NCBI GenBank assembly: GCA_905221605.1
Contig: CAJNDS010002254.1
Coordinates: 384,032 to 448,031, forward strand
From: Symbiodinium natans
Taxonomy: Eukaryota; Sar; Dinophyceae; Suessiales; Symbiodiniaceae
DNA length: 64,000 nucleotides
Direction of reading: 5' to 3'
The notes under the pieces were generated by a model, which was given only the letters and a program-made list of their open reading frames with translations, was not told the DNA's origin and did no database searches. The position numbers were made by a program, and so were the translations under genes. This document shows, piece after piece, positions 44,567-55,474 of this stretch (within the stretch, counting starts at the first letter, position 1; each line of letters starts with the position of its first letter).

Positions 44567-45527
44567 GTGTAAGTCTACACTGCGTCCACACGTTATCGGT
44601 GTAGGGAGCCCAGCGCCAAACTAGGGACCCCAAGCCCGTCCTAAACCCGTCCTTCGTTTCATTGGGTATCGATGGTGTGCTGCGTAAAGCTTAGGGTAAG
44701 ACATCTTTCGCCTGGCAATCATGACAGCGTTTCTAGAACTTGTCGCAGCAACAGTGGGTCGAACTGCCTGCTTTGCGGAGACTTCATATTAGAACGTGCG
44801 CCCACCACAAGCCCAAACCGCAAGTCATCCGTCCAAAAATGCCGCCCTGCGCCCTGCTTTTCTGCTTTCAATACTTGCCCCTGAGATCCGTATTGGGGAT
44901 TCAGAAGTCGCCAACCGAGGAAGGAATCCCAGACAGCCACCGGCGTGTTGGCTGAGAAGGTGTCCGAACTACAGGACACTCGACACCAAGCCTCTCGCAA
45001 TTGGGCCGGGGGGGCGGGGTGGGGGGGATGGGGTGTGCCGAAAAAGGGAGTTTAGGGTTGCCTAGGTTTTCTTAACAAAGTGTCGAGGGTTTAGGTTGTA
45101 TCCCTGATTTTGCATTTGTTGTTCCACTTTTTGGTTTGGGGTTATGAGAGTAAGGATCATGGAGCCAGGGCTTGCATCAGAAAATCCAGGAACTTGCGAC
45201 TCCAACGGGCCCATAATTTTGGTCGAGGGCTTCTGGCCGTTGCCAGTCCCGAGTCCTCGAGACCTGTTTTTGTTGATACTACCACTCTCCCTGCCAGGTT
45301 CAGGATTCGTGCAGGGGGCCTTACAGGGAGCATGCCTGATAAAGCGTGCTCGTGAAGACAAAGCTATGCGTGCTCCTACTCAACAAGTCGTGGAAACTCC
45401 AGGAAACCACATACAGTACTCAGTTCTCTTCGTCGTAGTGCCTTCAGGGCCCGTAGTGCAAGGAGGGACCCCGAAAGAAACGAGCCGTGACTCAGAGAAC
45501 TGACCAGATGTGCGCCTGACCTTCCAG

Positions 45528-45572
45528 GACTCCGTGGCACAGAGCGTAACGAAGTTCGAGAGCCTTGGCTAT
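45528..45572 (+). CDS. Candidate exon, short
   Basis: After CCTTCCAG the frame reads DSVAQSVTKFESLG. Helical, similar in style to upstream exons. Confidence 0.3.
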
Positions 45573-45737
45573 TGCTTGAAAGCCTTACACCCCCGGTGCA
45601 TGGTTCATAGCCAAGGCTTTACAGAATTAAGCGGTTCAAAGGCTTAAAGGATTCAGACTTTAGGTGTTAAGAGTCCATGCCTAAAACGACAGATTTCGAA
45701 CGCCATCCGAGTGATTGCCAAACGCTGACAACAAGTA

Positions 45738-45796
45738 CAAGCAGTAGTCAGCAGCAGTAGTCAGCAGCAGTAGTCAGCAGGTAGCAGGTAGCAGGT

Positions 45797-45839
<43 letters not shown>

Positions 45840-46005
45840 CAAGGAGTAGCAGTCGTGGCAGTCGTGGCCGTCGTGGCCGTCGTCGTCGTCGTGGCCGTGG
45901 CCGTGGCCGTGGTCGTGGCCGTGGTCGTCGTCGTCGTCGTGGTCCTCGTCGTGGTCGTCGTCGTGGTCGTCGCGGTGGTCGTCGTAGTGGTCGTCGTCGT
46001 ACCAC
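45738..46005. repeat. CAG and GTC trinucleotide repeats
   Basis: CAG-rich interrupted units at 45738-45795, a pure (CAG)n run of about 14 at 45796-45839, then (GTCGTGGCC)n-type trinucleotides to about 46000. All frames are homopolymeric or R/G-rich; no gene is implied. Confidence 0.9.
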
Positions 46006-46404
46006 AATAGGTATGTAACTTCAAAAGAAGTCGTACTATTAATACGAACACGCACAGTTTGACTGACCCGGTTTTGTGAGAATTTGCTAATCTCCCAACG
46101 AATGGGTATCACAGGATCGTGATTAGCAATATGTTTCAGACTGTCAAAGGGTTCCAGGGTCAACAACCTTAAGAACCCTTGACTTTCTCAGCCACACGCT
46201 GTTTTTTTGTCCTATGCTAAGGAAAACTCCCCAAGGGAGTCATCCGAATCTCCTAGGCTTCGCATCCAGCACCCTCAAGAAATCTCAGGTTTGGTGCAGC
46301 ATGAAATATCTCAAGCCCCAAACCTATCAATACATCTCAAACTCTCACAACCCCCGAAAGACTCCGATCCTTCCTCTGGGAACCCCCCAAGAAAAGTACC
46401 CCTA

Positions 46405-46506
46405 ACTTTTCGGGAGCAAGAAGAACATCTGAGGCTTGGTGTGGAACAGGTCTTGCAGACTGTGCAGGCTGCCACGGCCAAGTCTCCCGGCCAGGACTTC
46501 CCCTAA
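46405..46506 (+). CDS. Candidate terminal exon
   Basis: Encodes EEHLRLGVEQVLQTVQAATA and then KSPGQDFP before TAA. LRLGVEQVLQTVQ resembles the helical repeat in the upstream exons; acceptor GAGCAAG. Confidence 0.35.
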   Translation, partial: TFREQEEHLRLGVEQVLQTVQAATAKSPGQDFP

Positions 46507-48317
46507 ACACCCTGAAGGGGTCCTAAAACCCCTGAACTTTCTGATCTCCGGAGGCCCCAAATATCTCTTGGGTAGGAAAAGCCTACGATCATACGGGGCA
46601 TTAAGGGCTAGCCGGGCAGAGCGCACGCGGGAGATCTGCTGCTTCACAATGCCCGAGGCTCCGGGTGCTTAGGTTTCATTTCGCAGCCAGGGCTGGAAAG
46701 CGGCAATTTTGTTGCAGGGCAGCGTGCGCCACCCCCAAGACTGGGCTTATCTATGGGGCCCCTTATCACGCACGGCTGCATGTGTTCCATGCACTAGGAC
46801 GCGTCGCATTCGACTTCGCGTAGCAGGCATCCATGTCGAATATCTTTGGGCGCGTGCGCTAGCAGGTCTCCCCGTCTCATGACTCCGAACAACACAGGCT
46901 CCGTCAACCCCACCTGCCGCCTGCCAGTTGATTGGCGGCAGGACAGCAAGCGTACTTCCCGCGCAGCTGACCGCGGCGAGAGGTGAGAAGCCTTAATTGC
47001 GTCTTGGCCGATGCAACTGGTATAGGGTGCCTTTTTTTGCAAGGGGTATAGGAGGCACGTGCGCTCTAGCATGTTAGGTAACACTCTACAAGAACTTGTT
47101 TGTTGCCCAAGTGGCAAATCATAGGTGAGCAGAGGGTGCTGCTTCAGGACCTATTCCTGAAGCCAAAGATCGCTTTAGTAGCGGTTTAGCTTTCGATTTA
47201 CAGCCCCTGTTGAATCCCCACATCTCATCAGGTGGCTGCACTCAATGAACATTTCAGACAGCAGAACTTGCCAATTTGAAACTTAAAAAGCTTCGGCACC
47301 TCCATGAGAAAAGGTTCTTCGGCAGGCATGATTCAGCGTTCCATTCTCTTTCGTGCTTGACATCGCCCGGATGCAACTGACCATGTTCTATCAGACCTGT
47401 CAAGCATAAGGTGGCAGATGAGTGCGAGTGAGAGGGCGCGGTGGCTTTCCCGCGGACAAGAGTGCTTTCCACATTTTCGGTCTGCTGAATCGAGGCATGC
47501 GGCTGTTGTCTCCCATCCCTACGGGCACCTAAGAGGAACCCGCGCAATGACAATCTCCAGCTCCTTGGGCTCTCTGGGCACCCGAAGTCCGACGGGAGGG
47601 CCTTTAGGGTTTAGGGTTTAGGGCTTAGGGCGTTTAGGGTTTAGGGTTTCGTGTTGCCACGAGAGCGACGAGCTCGACCAGGCGCGCTGAGACAAGCCTG
47701 TGCAAAAGGGTTCAGGGTTTAGGGTTTTCCCGGTTGTTCTCCCAGAATGAGACAGAGCTGCGCATTGCCAAGCCTCGCACACCGTCCTCACAGACGGCTG
47801 AGCCCAGACAGCCAATACCCTTAATTGAAAGGATTACACCATGGACCATGTTGGGGTACATGTTCTGAACAAAGGTACAGTCTGCAAAATAAAGGTCATT
47901 GCGCTGTCTGGGAAGTTTTGCGTGCCCGTGTGCCGCCGTCCACGGCTCGACCGGACTCTGCTTAAACGCGGATTGATAATCTAGAACGAAAGCAAGCACA
48001 TATCTACACATTTTTAGACACAAAATATACAGCCTACCACTCGGGCGCCTAATAAACAAAGAGGAGCGAGCTAGAGCTAGGTGGCCGGCTGGTACCAAGA
48101 CTTGCCTGGTATGTTACATATAAGATTTCTCCACGATGTATTGTTTGCGGTTCATGTTCCGTGGCTTTCTGCCATCAGTTAGCATTCTCGTGGAACAATA
48201 GCTTTGCTTTACATTGCATAGCGTATGCTACATATCATGCTGCATGCAACAAGAAGCATAAAGAACGGTGTCTCAACGAGTTCTATCAAAACGACTTCTG
48301 CCATGTTCCATGCTGTT
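46507..48317. other. Mostly non-coding
   Basis: Degenerate telomere-like words at 47600-47650 and 47708-47730. No gene supported. Confidence 0.4.
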
Positions 48318-48386
48318 AGGGTTTAGGGTTTAGGGTTTAGGGTTTAGGGTTTAGGGTTTAGGGTTTAGGGTTTAGGGTTTAGGGTC
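48318..48386 (+). repeat. Telomere-like array (TTTAGGG)n
   Basis: About ten perfect units, followed by 100 bp of unique DNA and a second array at 48487. Confidence 0.95.
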
Positions 48387-48486
48387 CCCCGCAAAGCGGA
48401 GTCCTGGGCACCTGTAGGATGCTGGGCGGAGCGGAAACTGTCAGTTCGCATCCTTGCCCCGAGCCAGACGAGCCCCCCAAAAAAAG

Positions 48487-48549
48487 GGTTTAGGGTTTAG
48501 GGTTTAGGGTTTAGGGTTTAGGGTTTAGGGTTTAGGGTTTAGGGTTTAG
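48487..48549 (+). repeat. Telomere-like array (TTTAGGG)n
   Basis: Nine perfect units. Confidence 0.95.
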
Positions 48550-48714
48550 CGAGGGAACCCCCAAGCCATCCCAGAGCGCACATGCTATGAAGGAGATGTG
48601 GGGGTGGGCTCGTCTGGAAAGCTGCAGTGGAGTAGCGCAGCACCGAGTTGTCTAGGTTGAATTTAATCTGAAGCCTCCTGAGGAATGATTTCGTTGTTAA
48701 GAGGGGTGAGGGGG

Positions 48715-48832
48715 AGGCGGGGAGGGGGGGGGGGGGGGGGGGGGGGGGGGTGTCCATATATATATATATATGTGCATACATATACATACATACATACATA
48801 CATACATACATACATACATACATACATACATT
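48715..48832. repeat. Poly(G), (TA)n and (ACAT)n compound microsatellite
   Basis: A G run of about 27, then TATATATA, then 13 or more ACAT units. Confidence 0.95.
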
Positions 48833-49852
48833 AAAAAATTCCAAATGATATGGTTTATTATGATATACATCCAATATAGCATCCTTCATATACAATATAA
48901 TATGATCGAGTGGAATATAAGATATCCCCGTTTTGGGATGATCACCATCAGGGTAAGGCAGGGTAGAGCTCCGAGGCCACAAAGCTTCCCCAAGCTTTCA
49001 GAAGCTGAAGATAGGCATACCATATATATATATACACACATATACATTGTACTCAAATCTATAGCTTGTGAATGTAGTTGACTATGTTTCTGTATACAAA
49101 GAGTTATGTAAGGAGCTATGAACGAATACAACTACGCATAGACATATGTAGACATAGGCAGGGCTAGCATGTATATATATGTATATATGCATTTGTTAAA
49201 ATTGCGTGCAGCATATGCAGGGACAACTCTGCTGCAATCCAATCTTCTGCGGTCTATGCAACCATAGCCTGCACCTCCTCGATTTCTCCGTGAAGCTGCG
49301 ATGGTTCTGACTACCACTGGTGGCAGATTCAATGGTTTTGGGTTTAGGGGCTGTAAAAAGCGAGCAGTCCAGTCTGAGTTCAACAAAGGGACTGTAAAAC
49401 AGACCGCTTGGTATGCCCGGGGCAGCCAAAGCCCGAAGTACTTCACCCGGAAATCGCATGCCCTGCCTGCCTCTCTCCAATTGCAGAAGTCGAAGATCCT
49501 AAGCCGAAGTGCTTCGAAACACATGTGCGAGCATGACATTCTGGTGGCATCTGGAGTAGCAGGGAGGACAAAGCCGTCCAAGGGTTGAGCAACTGCCAGT
49601 GGCAACAAGCTGCAACAGCTATGCGACCAGCAGCAGCCCAAGGCATTTTTTCGACCTTGCTTGTCGATACGTCACAGCTTCACTTGCCTTCCATAGCTAC
49701 TGCACTACAGCCTGGACGTCCAGATTCGAATCTCAGAAATTCCTTGCACGGATCTCCGAAGCCAGGGCGGGCAGCTGACGGCACCTCATGGGCCCCGTGC
49801 CGCTTGAAACTTGCCCGTTACATCGAAGGCGTCGTCATATGGCGTCTTGCTG

Positions 49853-49914
49853 TTTAGGGTTTAGGGTTTAGGGTTTAGGGTTTAGGGTTTAGGGTTTAGG
49901 GTTTAGGGTTTAGG
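49853..49914 (+). repeat. Telomere-like array (TTTAGGG)n
   Basis: About nine perfect units. Confidence 0.95.
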
Positions 49915-50589
49915 ATTGACAGCTCACACTGCTCAACAGAGCAAGGCCGCTCCAGCTAGACCGTATTTTCGGCTTCGGATGCGGCAACAAGCTGCCGCCC
50001 CGTTTGTGGGCTTGCAGGGTGGGCGCTGTGAACCATGGGACCTTCATTGAGTGGATTTCCGCCACGAGCGGTTGCATGTGTTGTTCTTTGGGAGAGGTAG
50101 CTAGGAGTCTCAAGTCTGCATCGGCTCGAGTTGGGGAGTATAACGGGCGAGTAACTGCCGAAAGCCTCCGTGGTTTCGCTCCTCCCTGCCTCTTCCCTCC
50201 CAGAACCTTGCACAACATTGCGAAGCAATGGCACAAAAAGCGTCGGGAAGAGATTTCCGGGCCTTTTCAGCACTTGATTCTCCGGTGCCAGAATCGTTTT
50301 CAATACGCCCCAAATCCCTACAAACACATTTTGCCCCCCCCCCCCACCAAACAACCCCCAAAACACTGCATCCCAAGTTCACATGTCACATGCCAACCAT
50401 GCTAACCGAGGCTCCAGGCTAAACAAGCTTGCTTGCGTTTTTGCGTGCGCTGCGACGTGTAGCCTGGGCCTCCAAGCACGGAGCATGGCACACAAGGAGC
50501 ATACAGGATCCATGGAATTGAGGGCTTTGGGGCCAAAAGCCGTTTTACTCACAGCAGTTTCGTGTTCGGGTTGATCTTGATACGTGCAG

Positions 50590-50640
50590 GCGGCGAAGTG
50601 GCAGGTCTCACTCGGTCTGCTGCAAGATGGTCTCAGGCCA
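50590..50640 (+). pseudogene. PPR-like fragment (second helix)
   Basis: After GTGCAG the frame encodes AAKWQVSLGLLQDG, which matches the second helix of algal-type PPR units (xxWxxALxLLxxM). Confidence 0.35.
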
Positions 50641-50756
50641 GCTCGCTGCATCGCGCGGGGGTCTGGTATTGTCAACCTTTGGAGCCAAAGGATGGATCAC
50701 CATGGATGTTGCGGACGGAGATTCCGGGTTCTTCAAGGATTCTTCGCCGGGCCTTT

Positions 50757-50921
50757 GGTGTGCGTGTGCGTGTGCGTGTGCGTGTGCGTGTGCGTGTGCG
50801 TGTGCGTGTGCGTGTGCGTGTGCGTGTGTGTGTGTGCGTGTGCGTGTGCGTGTGCGTGTGCGTGTGCGTGTGCGTGTGCGTGTGCGTGTGCGTGTGCGTG
50901 TGCGTGTGCGTGTGCGTGCGT
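50757..50921 (+). repeat. (GTGTGC)n hexanucleotide tract
   Basis: About 27 units with one GTGTGT interruption, followed by poly(T) and poly(G). Z-DNA-prone; all frames open and spurious. Confidence 0.95.
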
Positions 50922-51020
50922 TATTTGTGTTTTTTTTTTTTGGGGGGGGGGGGTATATTCTAAGTGTGTGGGGTATTAGATGTAGTTGCTTTGGCTCTCG
51001 TATTCCCCATGTCGTTGTCA

Positions 51021-51117
51021 GGTCGTCGCTGCACTCGCTGGTGGGATGCTCAGCAGCAGTCTCCGCATGCGAGAAAGGCCTGGTGGTAGACACAAAGTTA
51101 CAGTTCTTATGCAGCCT
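51021..51117 (+). pseudogene. PPR-like fragment
   Basis: After GTTGTCAG the frame encodes GCSAAVSACEKGLVVDTKLQ, close to the xxNAAISACEKGxxW core of algal PPR units but with the asparagine and tryptophan lost. Confidence 0.4.
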
Positions 51118-51626
51118 CAACCCGAAACAAAAAGATTCGCAAACCCTAAACCCCTGTGCGTGCTTTATCGCTTCTTGTTGAGGGGAAAAGGGCACCCTTG
51201 CGTTGAAAAAGCCCAGGGGCAACCCCAAGCTCAAAACTCGGATGCCCTGTAAAAGCTGCCTTCCCTTTGTTGAGGCGCTCAGGGTCTCTGACGCAGCGCA
51301 TGAAACCGTTTCAGGGCACTATGTTCCTAGCACAACCTGGGCCACCACTAAACCCTAAACCCTAAACTCTGAACCCTAAACCCTAAACTCTAAACCCCAC
51401 ACCCTAAGCTCTCGCAAAAAAAGCCGAAGCTACAGGCAGCCAGTGGCTCGCAGCCGCATGGATCCTGCGCAGGCCGAGGGCGGCACCTCCGATGCCTTTG
51501 TCCCAAACTGATCGCGGATCTCAGAGGAGGGCTGTTGCGCTGATCCAGAAGACCGCTCTAAACCCTAAACCCTGACCCGAAAGTCCCGACTCCATGCTTG
51601 GGCTGTCAGAGCCTCAAAGTTGAACC

Positions 51627-51690
51627 CCCTAAACCCTAAACCCAAACCCTAAACCCTAAACCCTAAACCCTAAACCCTAAACCCTAAACC
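51627..51690 (-). repeat. Telomere-like array, CCCTAAA on plus strand
   Basis: About nine units. Forms the left border of the segment carrying the RNA-virus-like ORF. Confidence 0.95.
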
Positions 51691-51697
51691 AAATGGC

Positions 51698-51850
51698 TCA
51701 AGCAGCAGGCTCAATGGGTTGCTCAGCCTGTTTCTCATGATCATGGCGATTAGCCACTTCCATTAGCAGCCCAGTTCCAGGAAGAACCTGCTTTTCAATC
51801 ACATCGTCAACTAGAAGTGAATCACAAATCTCTAGTTGAACCACTGATTT
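51698..51850 (-). pseudogene. Short antisense coding-like remnant
   Basis: A 50-codon stop-free minus-strand stretch reads SLLVDDVIEKQVLPGTGLLM and then EVANRHDHEKQ before TGA. It has protein-like composition but no initiator; a splice acceptor (ATCAG) precedes it. It may be the last exon of a host gene truncated by the telomere-flanked segment. Family not recognised. Confidence 0.3.
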
Positions 51851-51872
51851 TTAGAACTATTGGTTGTAACTG

Positions 51873-53729
51873 ATGGTTAGATATAGCTCGCTGCCGAGAT
51901 GTCTAACTCCGTTTGCCGTTTACGCCCACCTCACCGTCTTGGACCAGTCCGACAGAAGGTTCAACATCTTACTTTCGAGGAAGAGGGTGAAGATCGCCGA
52001 GTCCAAGTTCGACGTGATCGTGACAACCAGGTGGTTCGGCTCGAAGGTGCTTGAGGTTGACAGCGTGCTAAACCTCCTTTTGTCCCAGGGAGGTGTCAAG
52101 CTCCTCGACGTGACCTACCACTGCGTCAAGATGGCGCTGGAGGAGAGGTTAGACTCAGAGAAGACTGAGATGAAAAAGTTGGAGTCCAGCCTGGAGACCA
52201 CCTACAAGATCTTCAAGGAGGCGATGAGGCTCGCCTTCAAACCCCTGTCGTACGCCGCAAAGGAGATTTTCCCGAACCTGCCCTTTTCCAAGAAGGATCA
52301 CGCCATGAAGGGGACTGCGTCTTTCTTTTCGTTGAACAAGAAGCTGGGGAGCAACGGCAGAAGGACCTTCTACAGGAACTTGCTGGAGAGAGTGAAACTT
52401 GCGTCGAGAAAGACCTACAGGGCCAAGTACCACATGAGACTCACGGAGGAAATGAGCGTGGACTCGATCATCAAGAGGAACTTTGGCACCGTAAGCGAGT
52501 TCAGCCTCAAGAGCATACAGTTCTTGTCAAGGTGGCCTGAGTTGATGCATGAGATGACATGTCTGTTGATCAGCAACCACTTGGGCTCCAGCTTCGAGAA
52601 GTCTGACGTGCCTCTTAGCGAGTTCAGGGGCGCCTCCTCCTCGAAGTTGACCATCGACCTGTGCTTGAACTACGAGGGCAAGGACCTCCTCCTCGAGGTT
52701 GCCACCACGTCCGGGAACTCCGACAAGATCCTGTTAAGGAAGGCCAGCAAGTATGGCAAGATACTCTCGAGGATCAAGAACTTCCAAGACGTCACTTTCG
52801 AGGTAGTCGTGTTCGACATGAAGACGATGAGTTTCAAGGGGGAGGGGATTGCCGCGCTCTTGAACGAGTCAGAGGAGGTGATGTCTGAGATGCAAAAGCT
52901 GGTGTTGTTCGAGCAGGATTTGAACAGGCACCTGATGGGCTTGTCCCTGCCGTCCGCCAGGGCGTTGAGCTCGGACTCGTCCTTGAGATTCGAGACAGTG
53001 TTCGACTACCTGAACAAGACCCTCTCCTCTAGATTCTCGTCCACGAAGGCGGCGAGCATGGAGGAGATGTGGGGGTTCACAGTCGCCGACGACACCTGTC
53101 TGGCGGAAATGAAGGAGCACTTCAAGACCCTTGACGAGGAGAACAAGATGGCCCAGTTGGATGAGGCGATACAGCAGTACAGGAAGTCCTACAGAGAGAC
53201 CGAGCTGTACAAGCAGATGATGATGAAGCCACAGACACTGATGGACAAGTTGAATTGCGCCAAAATTGAGATGCAGACCCAGGAGAGTGAGAGCTTGCTC
53301 AAGGCCAGGAAGAACATCAGCAAGTTCCCCCTCATGTCAAGGGACAAGATCTTCTCGACCAGGAGTTACCTGACGTCGAAGCACGTCAAGTTGGAGAACC
53401 TCGAGGACGCCTTCTACATGAGGCCGAGGATGGAGGGCGAAGAGAGACCCAAGGCGAGAGAGATCGACGTATTGGACTACTTCGACGACGAGTCGAGCCA
53501 CGCGGCTTTGGCGAACAGCTTAATCTCGTTCTTCAAGACGCAGTCTCTGCAGTTCAAGGAGGTGAAGGCCGCCAGGAGGCTCCGTGGCTCTGATAGGCTT
53601 GAATGGATTCGCTTGATGTCTCAGGAGATGGGTAAGAGCAGCAGTGTAAACACCAATATAACAACAGTTTTCATCCTCCAGAGGATCTCAGAGGAGCCTT
53701 CCTCCCTGGAGGACATTGTGTTCAAGTAG
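51873..53729 (+). CDS. RNA-virus-like ORF: putative cap-snatching-type endonuclease domain (bunyavirus L-like)
   Basis: A 618-codon uninterrupted ORF with no introns or repeats, unlike all surrounding DNA. The ATG is preceded in frame by TAA. Residues 215-300 hold, in order, a histidine in ELMHEMTCLLISN (H226), an aspartate in KLTIDLCL (D262), a glutamate in LLLEVATT (E275), and lysines before KY (K290, K293-Y294). That H..D..E..K..KY order and spacing matches the PD-(D/E)xK endonuclease at the N-terminus of negative-strand bunyaviral L proteins, which cleaves capped host RNAs. A long N-terminal region precedes it and helical, charged segments follow. No polymerase motifs are present, so at most the N-terminal part of an L protein is represented. 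An unrelated PD-(D/E)xK nuclease is the alternative. The 3' flank has a poly(A)-like tract joined to telomere repeats. Confidence 0.4.
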   Translation: MVRYSSLPRCLTPFAVYAHLTVLDQSDRRFNILLSRKRVKIAESKFDVIVTTRWFGSKVLEVDSVLNLLLSQGGVKLLDVTYHCVKMALEERLDSEKTEMKKLESSLETTYKIFKEAMRLAFKPLSYAAKEIFPNLPFSKKDHAMKGTASFFSLNKKLGSNGRRTFYRNLLERVKLASRKTYRAKYHMRLTEEMSVDSIIKRNFGTVSEFSLKSIQFLSRWPELMHEMTCLLISNHLGSSFEKSDVPLSEFRGASSSKLTIDLCLNYEGKDLLLEVATTSGNSDKILLRKASKYGKILSRIKNFQDVTFEVVVFDMKTMSFKGEGIAALLNESEEVMSEMQKLVLFEQDLNRHLMGLSLPSARALSSDSSLRFETVFDYLNKTLSSRFSSTKAASMEEMWGFTVADDTCLAEMKEHFKTLDEENKMAQLDEAIQQYRKSYRETELYKQMMMKPQTLMDKLNCAKIEMQTQESESLLKARKNISKFPLMSRDKIFSTRSYLTSKHVKLENLEDAFYMRPRMEGEERPKAREIDVLDYFDDESSHAALANSLISFFKTQSLQFKEVKAARRLRGSDRLEWIRLMSQEMGKSSSVNTNITTVFILQRISEEPSSLEDIVFK

Positions 53730-53797
53730 AGGGTTCACTTTTTGTACAGGAACGTCTTCTTGTCTCATTGGTACCTGGAGCTTCAAATCTTGTTGGG

Positions 53798-53835
53798 AAA
53801 AAAAAAAAGAAAAAAAGCGGGTGGCAAAAAAAAAA
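53798..53835 (+). repeat. Poly(A)-like tail and GCGGGTGGC-A10 junction
   Basis: A11-G-A7, then GCGGGTGGC, then A10, directly followed by CCTAAACCC. It starts 69 nt after the stop codon of the ORF, as an mRNA poly(A) tail would. Confidence 0.7.
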
Positions 53836-53893
53836 CCTAAACCCTAAACCCTAAACCCTAAACCCTAAACCCTAAACCCTAAACCCTAAACCC
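53836..53893 (-). repeat. Telomere-like array, CCCTAAA on plus strand
   Basis: Eight units. Forms the right border of the inserted segment. Poly(A) followed by CCCTAAA is the polarity expected if cDNA synthesis was primed on a telomeric G-strand end. Confidence 0.95.
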
Positions 53894-54378
53894 AAAGAAA
53901 CGCCCCTTCAGAATGGTGGAGTTGCGGCTGCCGCTTGAGCAGGTGCGGTGGAAACAAAGGATGGGAGAGGAGTGAAGGGGGCTGTAGATCGTTAAAATCT
54001 CCCTGTGGGCTGTTCTAGATTGTCCCTTCTTGGGCTTAAGAGGCTTATCCTTTCGGTTGCTCAAAAAAGGATGATTATTCTTCGGAATCTTTTGAAGAGG
54101 GTTTCAACGGCCAACCTAGGTTTGGGTTGTACGTTCCGGTCTCAGGGGTTTCATGCTTTCAAGAGCTGAGAAGCTCGAAGCGCTCCGGGCCTGGAAGCCT
54201 TAAAGGGGCAGCGTGAAGGAGTGAATCATGTGATTCCTTATCACAAAACCCACCAACTCCCTGACAGGTCCTCAACATGTTGAACAGAGGTAGACCCATT
54301 TCTGAATGAGTACACCCTCAAATCAGAAAGCAGTTCATACTCCAGAATTTCAAGATAAGGGCTCTCTGAGAGGTCGCC

Positions 54379-54453
54379 CTCCACGCGGCCTTGAGCGCAG
54401 CGGCTGGCACTGGGAAGTGGCAATGGGCCCTCAATCTGCACCAGGCCGAAGCG
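54379..54453 (+). pseudogene. PPR-like fragment
   Basis: Encodes LHAALSAAAGTGKWQWALNL, matching the PPR pattern xNAALSAxxxxGxWxxALxL. Isolated; no start codon. Confidence 0.4.
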
Positions 54454-54955
54454 TGGAGCAGAAAAAATTTTGTGGGGAGGGGGGCTTCCATGTTTGTTGG
54501 ACAACATGCTTGCTGGCTCATGCGATCGTCCCTCTTTCGGGGGCAATCGGGTAACCCAAGCTTTGCCCGCTGACACCGCGAAACATCCCCAAGAAACCTT
54601 CCCTGGAACCCCAAATCCCAAACCCCGTGCGGAGTTTCTCCGGTCAGCCCCAAACCCTGCAAACCCCTCAAAAAAACGGAAGCCCACGTCTCCTGAAAAG
54701 GCCATGTACTGCCAACGGGTGCCCAGCGACATCATCGGCAGCTCATCTGGGCCGGATAGCTGGCTTTGAGCATGGATTTGGGGGACGGGGGTTTGCCGGC
54801 TCTGAGAAGGGACTTGAGGAATGAGGGCTGGCTGAAATCATATGTTCAAAAATCATATGATATATCTATAAAGGACCTGCGGCTGACATTTGGAGTCCAG
54901 GGTCTGGAAGCAAAGCAGGAGCTTAGGGTTTAGGCTGTTGCGCCAGCATAGGCGC

Positions 54956-55090
54956 ACCCCCCCCCCCCATGGTCATCCCCCCCCCCAATAGCCCCCCCCC
55001 CCCCCCTGTGGTTCAGGCCTGCCTGTCCTCTCCCCCCCCCCACCTGTGGCTCCACAGCCCCCCCTTCATGGGATCCCCCCTCCTGTGGGT
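54956..55090 (-). repeat. Interrupted poly(C) tracts
   Basis: Runs of 7-15 C separated by short words such as TGTGG. Non-coding. Confidence 0.9.
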
Positions 55091-55119
55091 CAACCTCGCG
55101 CCCTTCTTGTTAGAGCTCT

Positions 55120-55262
55120 TGGGTTTTGGGCCCCTACATAGGGTTTAGGGTAAGGGTTAGGTTGAGGGTTGAGGGCTGCGTCGATGGAGGGTTTGTTGTT
55201 TGGGTTCAGGGCTGAGGGTTTAGGGTTGCGTGGAGGGTTTACTGTGGTCTTGGGCTTAGGGT
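55120..55262 (+). repeat. Degenerate telomere-like words
   Basis: Clustered GGGTTTAGGGT, GGGTTGAGGG and GGGCTGAGGG words; strongly diverged. Confidence 0.7.
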
Positions 55263-55474
55263 TTTGGACCGCCTGCCCTGGTCCCCTCATTTAGCCCTTA
55301 GATGCCCAGGGAGGGGGGTTGGAGGGGGGGGGGTGGGGGTCGATTACGCGGAACGCGGGCGCATAAAGGCATATGCTGCAGAGAGCCTTCTCCCCAGAGT
55401 CCAGCGTGCGGGGAATGAGGAGGAGTCGAGACCCCCGACAGTTGTAAGGGTCTCCGGGTGCTCCGCATTCCCAG

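Noticed and set aside
45748-46166. R/P-rich, T-rich and D/H-rich frames
   Set aside because: They come from trinucleotide repeats (CAG and GTC/GTG); no unique coding sequence.
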